A stretch of 64,000 nt of DNA from an uncultured Acidimicrobiales bacterium (GTDB lineage: Bacteria > Actinomycetota > Acidimicrobiia > Acidimicrobiales > SZUA-35): positions 186,001 through 250,000 of the forward strand of contig CALAJV010000016.1 of NCBI GenBank assembly GCA_937922805.1. The letters run 5' to 3'. Of the stretch, positions 16,087 through 24,460 are shown in pieces. The notes under the pieces are model-generated. The model saw only the letters and a program-made list of their open reading frames with translations. It was not told the DNA's origin and searched no databases. Made by a program: the position numbers and the translations under genes. Every line of letters begins with the position of its first letter. Position 1 is the first letter of the stretch.

Positions 16087-16988
16087 TCGAGGAATTCGAC
16101 AATCGGGCCGAGGCCGTCCACGAGTGGTTCCTAGCCAGTGGCCGCGATCTTCCTTGGCGTCAAAGTCGAGACCCATGGGCGATTCTAGTTGCGGAGGTAA
16201 TGCTGCAACAGACCCAAGTCAGCCGAGTTATCGAAAAATGGGTTGAGTTTCTGGCATTGTTTCCGACTCCGCAGACCTGTGCGGCTGCACCACGTAGTGC
16301 CATCATCGAACAATGGTCGGGCCTCGGGTTTAATCGCCGGGCTGTAAACCTCCACGCTGCCGCGACCGTGGTCGTTGATTTCCATCAAGGGGTTGTGCCA
16401 TCTGGTCTAGCCGAACTGCTGGCCTTACCTGGAGTTGGCCAGTACACGGCTCGGGCCGTTCGAGTATTTGCGTTCGAATTAGAAGACGCCGTGGTTGACA
16501 CCAACGTGGCTCGGATATTGGCTCGGCAATTAGGCCGCAAACTGTCGCAGACAGAAGCTCAGGGCGCCGCCGACGCCGCGCTGCCGGCAGCGGGACAGAG
16601 CTGGGCATGGAATCAAGCGATGCTCGACGTCGGAGCCACTCTTTGTGTGGCCAAGTCACCTCGATGTGAGCAGGGTTGTCCGATTCAGCAAAGTTGTGCT
16701 TGGTATCAGAATGGATTGATCGAACCCGATCCGGCACTGGGCTCGGCTAGCGTTTCGTCTAAGCAATCTCGATTCGCCGGATCCGATCGACAAGGACGCG
16801 GCAAACTGGTTGAGGCGTTGCGGCAGCGGCCGGTGCAAGCCTCAGAACTGGCAGCTGTGATGGGATGGCCCGATGATCATGAGCGAGCCAAAAATGTTGC
16901 TAATCAGGTCGTGACCGACGGTTTGGCGATTACGGCCAACAACGTCTATCTACTACCCACGACGAACTCTCAGACAGAACCCCTTTAG
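16083..16988 (+). CDS. mutY: A/G-specific adenine glycosylase MutY
   Basis: 301 aa. It removes adenine mispaired with 8-oxoguanine. The HhH-GPD core is complete: catalytic Glu38 in VAEVMLQQTQ, helix-hairpin-helix LPGVGQYTA (115-123) and catalytic Asp139 in VVDTNVAR. The 4Fe-4S cysteines are C188, C195, C199 and C205, so the spacing is C-x6-C-x3-C-x5-C, whereas the usual spacing is x6-x2-x5. The C-terminus is short, with a winged-helix-like GRGKLVEALRQRPVQASEL segment and no full NUDIX-like 8-oxoG-recognition domain, as in other short actinobacterial MutY proteins. Confidence 0.93.
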   Translation: MIEEFDNRAEAVHEWFLASGRDLPWRQSRDPWAILVAEVMLQQTQVSRVIEKWVEFLALFPTPQTCAAAPRSAIIEQWSGLGFNRRAVNLHAAATVVVDFHQGVVPSGLAELLALPGVGQYTARAVRVFAFELEDAVVDTNVARILARQLGRKLSQTEAQGAADAALPAAGQSWAWNQAMLDVGATLCVAKSPRCEQGCPIQQSCAWYQNGLIEPDPALGSASVSSKQSRFAGSDRQGRGKLVEALRQRPVQASELAAVMGWPDDHERAKNVANQVVTDGLAITANNVYLLPTTNSQTEPL

Positions 16989-17009
16989 CGTAATAGGCCT
17001 GCTAGGCGG

Positions 17010-17549
17010 CTATGAACCGGCTTGAAGCTTGTCGATTAACGCCTCGACGGCGGCATCAGCGATGGCAACCATCTCCTCGTCGGTTCGATCTTGGATTGGA
17101 TGCTCGACGAACAGACGGTCGGGCTGGAACCCGAGGGCCTCTCCCTGAGTTTGGGCGGCGTCGACGAATACTTCGCTAGCAACAAATACACCAGGAACCC
17201 CTCGTCGTTCGAAATCGGTGATGTCGTGCACACTACACGACGTGCAACTGCCTCAATCAGCGAGCGCTTCGATTACGGCGTCGCAATTCGAAGCTATTTC
17301 GTGGCGCAAATCGACTGGAGCCGGTTTGGAAAACGTCGGCTTGGTGTAGCGGCTGACCTTGGCCCCATGTGCTGATAGCCGTTCCTCTAACCGATTCAAG
17401 AAAACGTCGCCTCGAGGCTTTGATATGTCTAGCAACCCGACGGTAAGACCATCGATCGACGATGGCCGAAGCGCTGGTTGTAGCGACTCCGCTGCTCGTC
17501 CTGCGGTCGGGTCGAGAACCGTCAAGGTCCCGTCAGTAGCTTTGGCCAC
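17010..17549 (-). CDS. UGSC-motif selenoprotein (in-frame TGA read as selenocysteine)
   Basis: 179 residues if the TGA at 17255-17253 is decoded as Sec99; the frame continues to a stop at 17010. The start is GTG 17549, with GGAGG (17559-17555) 5 nt upstream. Around the TGA the product reads ALAD-U-GSC-TSCSVHD, i.e. the diagnostic U-G-S-C redox motif (Sec99, Cys102) plus Cys105. The N-terminal part looks like a Rossmann-type half (GLTVGLLDISKPRGDVFLN) and the C-terminal part continues smoothly (GVPGVFVASEVFVD, RLFVEHPIQD), with no sign of decay on either side of the TGA. A hairpin begins 11 nt after the TGA, where bacterial SECIS elements lie. The gene follows the thioredoxin-fused protein on the same strand. 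Its likely role is thiol/selenol redox chemistry; the substrate is unknown. The alternative is a nonsense mutation, which I consider unlikely. Confidence 0.85.
17223..17241 (-). promoter_or_regulatory. Candidate bacterial SECIS hairpin
   Basis: In the mRNA, GUCGUG (17241-17236) pairs perfectly with CACGAC (17228-17223), and the loop is UAGUGUG. If the U-G closing pair forms, the apical loop is AGUGU with G in the second position, which fits the loose bacterial SECIS rule. The loop begins 17 nt after the UGA, within the usual distance for SelB recruitment. Pairing is seen directly; function is inferred. Confidence 0.55.
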
Positions 17550-17632
17550 AACTGCCTCCAATTCTGAGTGGATTACATGGCAATCTTGGTCGCCAGGTTC
17601 TTTCTGATTACCAGTCTTCCATCTTTTGTTGA

Positions 17633-19087
17633 CTAGAGCGAGATGGGAACAGTAACTGGTTCACTTCCTTTAGCTCCGGCCACCCAACCACCAAGAATGG
17701 CTGAGAACATTCCGGCATCTCCACCAGCGTGAACTATGTGGAGCCCGGTCGGTCGAAATTTGGGAATCTGAGAATCAGCAAAGGCCGCTGGAAGCCCTTC
17801 GTCGATGCCGTCGACCCCTCGGACCATCGTTGACCCATCTGTTGTCAACAATTGGTCCAGTTCTTGACGGAGTCGAGCCTTGTCCCAACCGGCGTCGGCA
17901 AAAACACGCCCATGTTCGGGAGAAATCACCAACATGGCGTCGAAGGCCATCGCCAATTTGTAGTGGCCATCGGATTGCAGTGATGCTGCCAACGAACGAG
18001 CCAACGATTCAGGCGTCCGCGAGATTTGGTCGATCACTGCGGTCGGCCCGTGCCCAGCGTAAAGGGTCACCGCACTTGCCCCCGGCTCCATTCCTCGTTC
18101 GGTCGCCAGCGGCTCAAATGGCGAATCGTGTTCACGTTCGGCGAAGCAGAAGCTCAGTTTGCCCGGCGAACCTAGTGCTCCCATATCTATCTCGCCCGGC
18201 CGGCCACCGCCGAGGTTACGGATGACGAGTTGCAACGCTCGCCCAATGGTCAAGTTGGCTCGGTTTCCCTGTCCGAACGCGTTGCCTTCGCCGTTCATCC
18301 CGATTTGGTCTGCTATCGGTCCGTTGACAATGACTACTGGCCCGGAGAAGTATGTGGTCGCTAGCAAACCATGCATGTTGAACTCATCGGTGCAGGCCGC
18401 TTCTACCGCTGCGAGCACAACTGGCATATATTCGGGCTTACACCCGGCCATCACTGCGTTGATCGCGACTTGTTCAACGGTTGCTGGCCGTAGATCTGGT
18501 GGGACCACCGTTACCTCATCAGAGACTTCCCGCTGGGTTCCGGCCAGCATGGCTAGTACCCGAGCTTCAGTGGGGGGAACCACGGGCAAGCCGTCTGACC
18601 ACCCTCTATCAAACGCTGCTTCAAATTCGTCTTCTAAGGCGGCGATCTGAATTCGTCGACTGTTGAGCGACGAACCTTCAAACCGAACCGTCAGCTCATC
18701 GGCGAGATTGGGATCAACTGAGAGTGAACCACAGCCCGGCCTCTGATCGGGAAGATCAGCGCCAAGATCCGGTACTCCGGTCAGATCTTGCCAGTCGGAC
18801 TTCGACCAGCCGACCCGGCGATCGACCTCTATCCCGTTTTCCACTCGAAGTAGCGTTGGCACCGTTTCGATGTCATGGTGCCACGACATGGTCAAATCGG
18901 TGTCATCGCGCACAACATTTGGCAACATCGGAAAGTTCGGGTCGTCCTGGGTAAAGATAGTCAGGCGAGAGCTGGCACCGATGAGTTGTTCAAGCACCGG
19001 AACGACTAGCACACAGGTAGGGCAGTCTTGTTTTACAACAGCGACGACGCCATCAGGAAGTGGTGGTGTTTCACTATGAGTGGTCAC
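17633..19087 (-). CDS. Thioredoxin-fused protein upstream of the UGSC selenoprotein
   Basis: 484 aa from GTG 19087 (TTG 19090 is also possible; no strong ribosome site). The first about 100 residues form a thioredoxin domain with CPTC at residues 22-25 and TVPTLLRVENG as the cis-Pro region. The remaining about 340 residues form an unnamed Gly-rich domain with AFDRGWSDGLPVVPPTEA, AVMAGCKPEYMPVVLAAVEA, FSGPVVIVNGPIADQIGMN and YAGHGPTAVIDQ. I believe this C-terminal domain recurs beside UGSC proteins, but I could not check. No signal peptide. Its 84-nt spacing from the selenoprotein gene on the same strand suggests an operon, with the thioredoxin domain as the likely reductant of the Sec centre. 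Confidence 0.7.
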   Translation of the reverse strand: MTTHSETPPLPDGVVAVVKQDCPTCVLVVPVLEQLIGASSRLTIFTQDDPNFPMLPNVVRDDTDLTMSWHHDIETVPTLLRVENGIEVDRRVGWSKSDWQDLTGVPDLGADLPDQRPGCGSLSVDPNLADELTVRFEGSSLNSRRIQIAALEDEFEAAFDRGWSDGLPVVPPTEARVLAMLAGTQREVSDEVTVVPPDLRPATVEQVAINAVMAGCKPEYMPVVLAAVEAACTDEFNMHGLLATTYFSGPVVIVNGPIADQIGMNGEGNAFGQGNRANLTIGRALQLVIRNLGGGRPGEIDMGALGSPGKLSFCFAEREHDSPFEPLATERGMEPGASAVTLYAGHGPTAVIDQISRTPESLARSLAASLQSDGHYKLAMAFDAMLVISPEHGRVFADAGWDKARLRQELDQLLTTDGSTMVRGVDGIDEGLPAAFADSQIPKFRPTGLHIVHAGGDAGMFSAILGGWVAGAKGSEPVTVPISL

Positions 19088-19135
19088 CAACTAAATCTAT
19101 TCCATGTTCTGCCGGTGGTCGAACTGGCGAGAAGG

Positions 19136-19879
19136 CTAGAGGAGTCCCTTGGATTGTTGATACGAATGCAGATCACGTTCAACATCTTCCATAGTGACTA
19201 AGCCTCGGTCAATTACAAAAGCGCCGAGCCGGGCAATTCGGCGCTGATCGCCGTTAGCCGGGTCACCAAGAAAGTAGTGGTGGGCCCGGCCGCCAACGGT
19301 GCTTACGGTACGCGCGCTCCAGCCAAGCACCTCAGCCAGATCTTCGTTTCGGAGTCGAGGGTCGCCGCCGGACAAAGCCGGCTCTGCGATGGCCAGAATT
19401 AGTAGACCGATTTGATCGTCGGCCACCATCTTGTAGGGCCGCGGTTCAACCCGGTGATGTTGGTAGGCCCATGGAGCATTTGTCACTTGTACTTCGAGTT
19501 CGAAATTGTGTGGTGGAAAACCAATCTCCAAGATCAGGTGATCATCGACAAATTTTCGTTCAACCATTGTGGACCCAACCGAGGCCCGCGTTGGCGACGC
19601 GGCTAACACTTCGGCGATGTGATTTCCAGGGCGTCGAACGGTGATCTGATGATCCATGGCCTCTGGAGTACGACCAATGCCGAGTCCGTCGGGGCCAATC
19701 GACAATATCCCGACCCGTGATCGGATCTTCGACGCAGACTCGGCGATTCGAATATGAACCTGCTCATCCGGGTGCCGGCCGGAACCGAAAATGAAGGCAA
19801 TCGGAGCATCGTCACCGATAGTGATTCGCGCCGTCGTGTGGCCGCCGCCATCCTCAACTCGTAATTGGGTCCCGCTCAC
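19136..19879 (-). CDS. Unknown protein paired with a Ser/Thr kinase; possible FHA-like and winged-helix domains
   Basis: 247 aa. I do not recognise a named family. The N-terminal about 110 residues (APIAFIFGSGRHPDEQVHIR, then VGILSIGPDGLGIGRTPE and HQITVRRPGNHIAEVLA) have a beta-sandwich-like rhythm reminiscent of FHA or related recognition domains. The C-terminal part (RLRNEDLAEVLGWSARTVST; RIARLGAFVIDRGLVTMEDV) looks like a winged helix-turn-helix. No membrane segment. It follows the kinase gene on the same strand after 43 nt, so it is probably co-transcribed and may be a substrate or effector. Both domain suggestions are inference. Confidence 0.5.
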   Translation of the reverse strand: MSGTQLRVEDGGGHTTARITIGDDAPIAFIFGSGRHPDEQVHIRIAESASKIRSRVGILSIGPDGLGIGRTPEAMDHQITVRRPGNHIAEVLAASPTRASVGSTMVERKFVDDHLILEIGFPPHNFELEVQVTNAPWAYQHHRVEPRPYKMVADDQIGLLILAIAEPALSGGDPRLRNEDLAEVLGWSARTVSTVGGRAHHYFLGDPANGDQRRIARLGAFVIDRGLVTMEDVERDLHSYQQSKGLL

Positions 19880-19922
19880 GGTTGCACAGTGTAGAGGAAC
19901 AATCTGATCGCAGACAGATTCG

Positions 19923-22691
19923 CTACCTGCCAGGAGTGATCAAGGCTTCGCCATCGCCAAGCTCGTTCAACTGGCAGCTCCTAGGGGTCGTCAAGCACCC
20001 AGCGACAAATCGGTCACTGGTGTCATTGGTCCAGCCGTGGATGTATCCGCCATAGGCGGAGAATCCAGCAGGTCGCCCGTCGGCCGGGACATAGAGGTCT
20101 GAGGCAAGTCGGAGCTGTGTGGTGTTGTAGCTACCAAGCTCGTAGTCAACGAAAAGGCGCAAGGCGGGCAGCCTGGTGTCGAATCCATCGGGGCACAAGT
20201 TCTCATCAAGGCGACTAACAATGTGGCTTTGACCAGTCGAACTTGTTAGGTCCTGTCCGTTCCAGCACTGCGGGAATCGGACGATCTGGCGCAGTCTGCC
20301 GCCGGTCGGGCACATAGGAATACCTCTGAACTCTTCACCCGAAACATCAAATTCATCAGAGAAGCATTTCCACTTCACCGTTTCACTAGAGCTTGGCTGG
20401 TCAACCGCGTTGAGCCGGCCCACGATCATCGAGAAACCAGACGGGAGGGGTTGGATCGACTCCGGATCCATTCTTCCGGTCTGATAAAGCACGTCTACAT
20501 TCGATGGTTCGAGCGCTGTCTGGCTCTCAGGGTCGAACAACGCAGGAACCCAATACAACGACCGGTTTGCCGTGCCGCCGGCACAAGTCGAACTGCCAGC
20601 CGAAATTAGTGCCTCATTCGAGTCGGCCTGGGCAGCTTGAGAGTTGCCGAAAAACACGATCATGTGGCGGTCAGAGCCGCTGTCAATCTGCGGCGACAAC
20701 CCAGCCTGGATCGGATCTCCAAGGCGGACCGCTAGTGGTTCGCATTCAAAGGTTGCCTGACCCTCAGCAGCGGCCACATTGAGAGCGTCCGAGGAGGTTA
20801 ACAGTGTGTCCGCCGCCCCAGTTGAGAACTCGCTAGGGGAGGGTTGGAGCAGTTGCGCCCCGAGGTCGCCCGTCGCGTCAACCGCTGATCGTTCGGTGGT
20901 TGAAGAGGCGACATCCGAAGATGTAGCATCAGCCGACGGGGCCGAGACTGTGGTCGAGGTCGGATCGGCTTGCGCCCCATCACTCGTGGTGTCGGACCGA
21001 GGTAGCTGTGTCCAAGCCACGGCCGCAACGCCGAGAAGGGCTAGCACCGCGAAAAGCGCAGCACCGATCGTTTTTCGATCACCGATCGGTTGGCTACGTT
21101 CAGCATGAGGTTGCGGCCTGGTGCCGTTGCGTCCATTTGGTGGCTGATCGAGAAGCGCCGATTTGTCGACCGGCGACGACGAGTCGATGCCACCGGTAAA
21201 CAACGTTGATCCAACAACCTTTGGCTCAGGCTGATCAGATACCTGTAACGCTGACTCGTTCAAGGCAACATGGTTCGCCGAGTGCTGTTGGTCAGGGCGC
21301 CGGATCGGCTGCTTGAACGGCTGATAGGAACGAATCTCGGCTTCTTCGGCGAATTCCTGGGCGGCCAGCTCCGCGGGCGAAAGCTGTTGTTCCTCGGCTG
21401 GGCGTGCAGCCAAAAAGTTGGCGACCGGAACTCGATCGTTGACGACGGTTAGACCAGCGGCCTTTAGCTCTTCATTATCGGCATAACCCAGAATCCAGGC
21501 CGCATCGGAAGCGGCGATAGTGGCGTTTTTGTCGCTATGAAGATGAGGGCCGACCGAAATAGGCTCCGGGTTTGTTGACGAAAGCGCTCTCAGTAGGTCG
21601 CGAACTTCGGCTGCCTGAGGCCGGGCTCTCGGGTCGTCGTGAAGACACGATTCAATTAGTGTTCCAAATTCCGCTGACAACAAAGGGTGAATCCATATGC
21701 CCGACTGCGATCGCAAGTCGTTAGTGACTCTCAGTCGAGCCAGTTCACGGGCTGCTAGGTGGAAGCTCGGCGGAATTACCTGTAGCGGGATACCTGAGAA
21801 CATCATCGGCAGCAGACCAGTGGCGAGTTGATGGAGCATCAGTCCAAGTAACCAAATGTCGCTGGCTCGATGAGCTCGAAGGTCTGGAAGCGCTAGAAAC
21901 CATGGGGCTCGTTCCCCCGACGCCATACGCGATCGCTCGGTACCCAAACCCAGGTCGCCAACAAGCCAAGATCGTTCCTCGTCAAGTTGGAAGACGTTGT
22001 CCAATTTGACATCGAGGTGAGGTCGTTTACCTGGCGCTGAATGAATGGCATTTAGCGCCTCAGCTATTTGGGTTCCGATCTCTACGGCCTCTTGCTCTGA
22101 GAGCGACTTGCCCTGCTCCTCCCAATAGGTTTGAAGGCTCTCGGGTCGACACAGGGTCTGAATCAACGCCGCTCCTCGAAGAGGGAGTTCAAGCGAAGGC
22201 TGGGCCGACCGGATCCGAATGTCGTCGAAGCGTCGGACAACGATCGGGTCCGGGATGTCGGCTCGGCCGGCAAAGGCCAGGTCGGCATAGGCGGCCAGGA
22301 TCTTGGCTTTGGTCTCACTCGATCCTGACTCTGTTGGCTCTTCGGTTTTGTTCGAACCGGCCCAAGGTTTCAACGCTGTTCGCAGTTGATCTGGGGTGAC
22401 CGGCCGACCCAAAGCGTTCCAGCTCTCATCGTCGATGACGAAGAATTCCCTAAAGTCGACCAACTGAACCACGTGTTTACTAGATATCTCATTTAGCCGT
22501 GTGGCTTCGCTGGTTGCCGAAGCAATGGTGTCGTCGTCACCGAAAAAGATTTTGGCGGCATGCGAAACTGTCGGAATGCTGTCGAAGGTGTCGGCTCGCC
22601 AAACTTCAGCGTTTGTCCCTTGGCCTCTCAAATCGACCAGCCGGTAGCGACCGATAATCTGGCCGTTTTCTAGTTGTTCCAACGAAACCAT
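19923..22691 (-). CDS. Divergent transmembrane Ser/Thr protein kinase
   Basis: 922 aa from ATG 22691 (GGGG close upstream). The kinase domain has GRYRLVDLRGQGTNAEVW as its glycine loop and Lys47 in HAAKIFF. A long insertion (about residues 90-200, including a charged Ser/Glu stretch) precedes the catalytic loop HLDVKLDNV near 225. DLG near 247 replaces DFG, and ASDIWLLGLMLHQLATGL marks helix F. The Lys, Asp and Asn required for catalysis remain, but it is HLD, not HRD. One membrane helix (about 542-562) leads to a roughly 360-aa extracellular region with a Ser/Thr-rich stalk and several Cys, which I cannot assign. It is probably a receptor-like kinase. The next gene downstream is an unknown protein in the same operon. 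Confidence 0.85.
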   Translation of the reverse strand: MVSLEQLENGQIIGRYRLVDLRGQGTNAEVWRADTFDSIPTVSHAAKIFFGDDDTIASATSEATRLNEISSKHVVQLVDFREFFVIDDESWNALGRPVTPDQLRTALKPWAGSNKTEEPTESGSSETKAKILAAYADLAFAGRADIPDPIVVRRFDDIRIRSAQPSLELPLRGAALIQTLCRPESLQTYWEEQGKSLSEQEAVEIGTQIAEALNAIHSAPGKRPHLDVKLDNVFQLDEERSWLVGDLGLGTERSRMASGERAPWFLALPDLRAHRASDIWLLGLMLHQLATGLLPMMFSGIPLQVIPPSFHLAARELARLRVTNDLRSQSGIWIHPLLSAEFGTLIESCLHDDPRARPQAAEVRDLLRALSSTNPEPISVGPHLHSDKNATIAASDAAWILGYADNEELKAAGLTVVNDRVPVANFLAARPAEEQQLSPAELAAQEFAEEAEIRSYQPFKQPIRRPDQQHSANHVALNESALQVSDQPEPKVVGSTLFTGGIDSSSPVDKSALLDQPPNGRNGTRPQPHAERSQPIGDRKTIGAALFAVLALLGVAAVAWTQLPRSDTTSDGAQADPTSTTVSAPSADATSSDVASSTTERSAVDATGDLGAQLLQPSPSEFSTGAADTLLTSSDALNVAAAEGQATFECEPLAVRLGDPIQAGLSPQIDSGSDRHMIVFFGNSQAAQADSNEALISAGSSTCAGGTANRSLYWVPALFDPESQTALEPSNVDVLYQTGRMDPESIQPLPSGFSMIVGRLNAVDQPSSSETVKWKCFSDEFDVSGEEFRGIPMCPTGGRLRQIVRFPQCWNGQDLTSSTGQSHIVSRLDENLCPDGFDTRLPALRLFVDYELGSYNTTQLRLASDLYVPADGRPAGFSAYGGYIHGWTNDTSDRFVAGCLTTPRSCQLNELGDGEALITPGR

Positions 22692-22994
22692 GTGCCCCAC
22701 TGCCAATGCCCGCTTACACCCGTCGCCAAGTCGTCGGTGCCCTGAACCCGACCTATCGTAGCTGTTCTAATGCGGGGAAACGGGTCAGTGTCTGAGCTGA
22801 TTCCGGCCAATTTCACCACTCCCAGATCGGTCCAACCGAGATGCCTGAAACCGTTTGCTCAGAGGTTCGGGATCGAAAACCGTGATGGAAGAAACAATTG
22901 AATTTGGTCGACCTGGTGTGGCACATGGCCTATCAGGTGGTTTCGGGAGGTGTTATCGGTCTAGTCTCGCCTGACAGGACGGAGGATCGGGCGT
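22692..22994. other. Divergent intergenic region between kinase and metallo-hydrolase genes
   Basis: 303 nt with no supported gene. It must carry the promoters for both flanking genes. I found no strong inverted repeat and no clear -35/-10 pair; GGAGG at 22981-22985 is the ribosome site of the plus-strand gene. Confidence 0.5.
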
Positions 22995-23861
22995 GTGAGA
23001 TTAACCTTCTTTGGTGTCCGCGGTTCAACCCCATGCAGCGGACCAAGCGTTGAGCGCTACGGCGGCAACACCTCGTGTGTTCTCGTGCAAATACCCGATG
23101 TTGGTCCGATCATTTTTGATATCGGCACCGGCGCCCGCTATCTGGGCCGAGCGCTTTGTGACTCACCGTCTGCATATCCCGACGGCGAGTCGGAGGCAAT
23201 GCTCGAGATCACCGCATTGGTCACTCATCTTCATTGGGATCACATCCAGGGCTTGCCATTTTTCGAACCCATTCTTAACCCCAACAACCGCCTAACGATC
23301 GTTGGCCCTCCCCAACGGGAACGAACGCTAGAACAAGTTGTTCGGGACTTCGTTGCCCCTCCGCTGTTTCCTGTTGATCTATCGGGACTCCCCGGATCGG
23401 TAAGTTTCTCCGAAGCTTCCTCTGGGACCTTCGCCGTGGGGTCGGCGTTGGTCACGGCGTTCCCCGTTACCCATATTGGAGCTACCAACGGATACCGGGT
23501 CGATGGTGGTGGTCGGTCCGTGGCTTACGTGAGTGATCATCAGCAACTAACCGACGATCCGAAAAATGTTGATCTCGATGTGGTCCGAGCGTGCCGGGGA
23601 GCGGACTTCCTAATTCACGATGCTCAGTTTGACGCAGCAGAGTTTGCCGCTAAATCAAACTGGGGACATTGCACGGTTGACTACGCCGTCGAGGTAGCGA
23701 GGCGGGCCGAAGTTGGGGAACTAGTCTTGTTCCATCATGATCCGAACCACGACGATCGATGGATAGATCGAGCGCTTGAGCGAGCCCAGTCTTTGGCAGG
23801 CTCTTCCTTTACTGTCGTGGCGGCGAGCGAAGGACTGGTACTAGAGTCGGGCTCGAGCTAG
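22995..23861 (+). CDS. Metallo-beta-lactamase fold hydrolase (cAMP phosphodiesterase/RNase Z-like)
   Basis: 288 aa from GTG 22995, with GGAGG 9 nt upstream. The opening MRLTFFGVRGSTPC is typical of the PhnP/RNase Z-like branch. The metal site HxHxDH reads THLHWDH (His78, His80, Asp82, His83). Later ligands are in FPVTHIG, LIHDAQFD and VLFHHDPNH. These are cytosolic Zn or Mn phosphodiesterases acting on cyclic nucleotides or related phosphodiesters; the exact substrate cannot be read. It is followed by a flavin reductase after 47 nt, possibly in one transcript. Confidence 0.85.
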   Translation: MRLTFFGVRGSTPCSGPSVERYGGNTSCVLVQIPDVGPIIFDIGTGARYLGRALCDSPSAYPDGESEAMLEITALVTHLHWDHIQGLPFFEPILNPNNRLTIVGPPQRERTLEQVVRDFVAPPLFPVDLSGLPGSVSFSEASSGTFAVGSALVTAFPVTHIGATNGYRVDGGGRSVAYVSDHQQLTDDPKNVDLDVVRACRGADFLIHDAQFDAAEFAAKSNWGHCTVDYAVEVARRAEVGELVLFHHDPNHDDRWIDRALERAQSLAGSSFTVVAASEGLVLESGSS

Positions 23862-23908
23862 TCGGCTACCATTCGCCGAAGCAAGCACAAAAGGAGATGT
23901 TGGCCACG

Positions 23909-24412
23909 ATGGGAAACGAAGAGAACATGGATCCTGAGATCGACCCCGGTCTATTCCGCCAGGTAATGGGGCACTTGCCCACTGGTGTCACGGTGGTGAC
24001 CGCCAATGGAGCCGATCGGCCAATCGGCGTGGCGATCGGTTCATTCGTTTCGATTTCTCTCGATCCACCGTTGGTTGGATTTTTCCTCGGAACTCAGAGC
24101 GGCAGCTGGGCGCCTATGGAGGCCTCGGGTCACTTCTGCGTAAACATTTTGCAGAGTGATCAGATTGAGTTGTGCGGTGTGATGGCGTCGAAGTCAGACA
24201 CGAAGTTTGACGGGGTCGAAACAACACCGGCTCCTCATAGTGGCGCCCCGATTCTGGCCGGCGCTCACGCTGCTATCGATTGCCGAATTGAGCGTGTTCA
24301 CGAGCTTGGTGATCACAATTTGATCGTTGGCCGAGTGTTAACAATGGATGCCAGCGGCGCTGGTTCGCCAATGGTTTTCTACAAGGGGCAATACGGATCA
24401 TTCCAACCGTAG
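23909..24412 (+). CDS. Flavin reductase family protein
   Basis: 167 aa from ATG 23909; AAGGAG lies 12 nt upstream, while ATG 23897 abuts it, so I prefer the downstream start. Family pattern: FRQVMGHLPTGVTVVTA, PIGVAIGSFVSISLDPPLVG, HFCVNIL, and a C-terminal HNLIVGRVLTMDASG ending in PMVFYKGQYGSF. It is a split-barrel FMN-binding reductase that supplies reduced flavin to a monooxygenase, with NAD(P)H as donor, in the cytosol. A luciferase-like partner is not adjacent, but one is encoded at 8004. Partner assignment is open. Confidence 0.88.
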   Translation: MGNEENMDPEIDPGLFRQVMGHLPTGVTVVTANGADRPIGVAIGSFVSISLDPPLVGFFLGTQSGSWAPMEASGHFCVNILQSDQIELCGVMASKSDTKFDGVETTPAPHSGAPILAGAHAAIDCRIERVHELGDHNLIVGRVLTMDASGAGSPMVFYKGQYGSFQP

Positions 24413-24460
24413 ACAACTACATATTTCGCCACTACGCCACCGTGTGATTCTCTGAGTTAG

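Noticed and set aside
17231..17255. The TGA in the UGSC gene as a frameshift or pseudogene mark
   Set aside because: The frame is unchanged across the TGA, residues on both sides fit one protein, the motif is exactly U-G-S-C, and a hairpin follows at SECIS distance. I call it selenocysteine, pending a search for the decoding genes.
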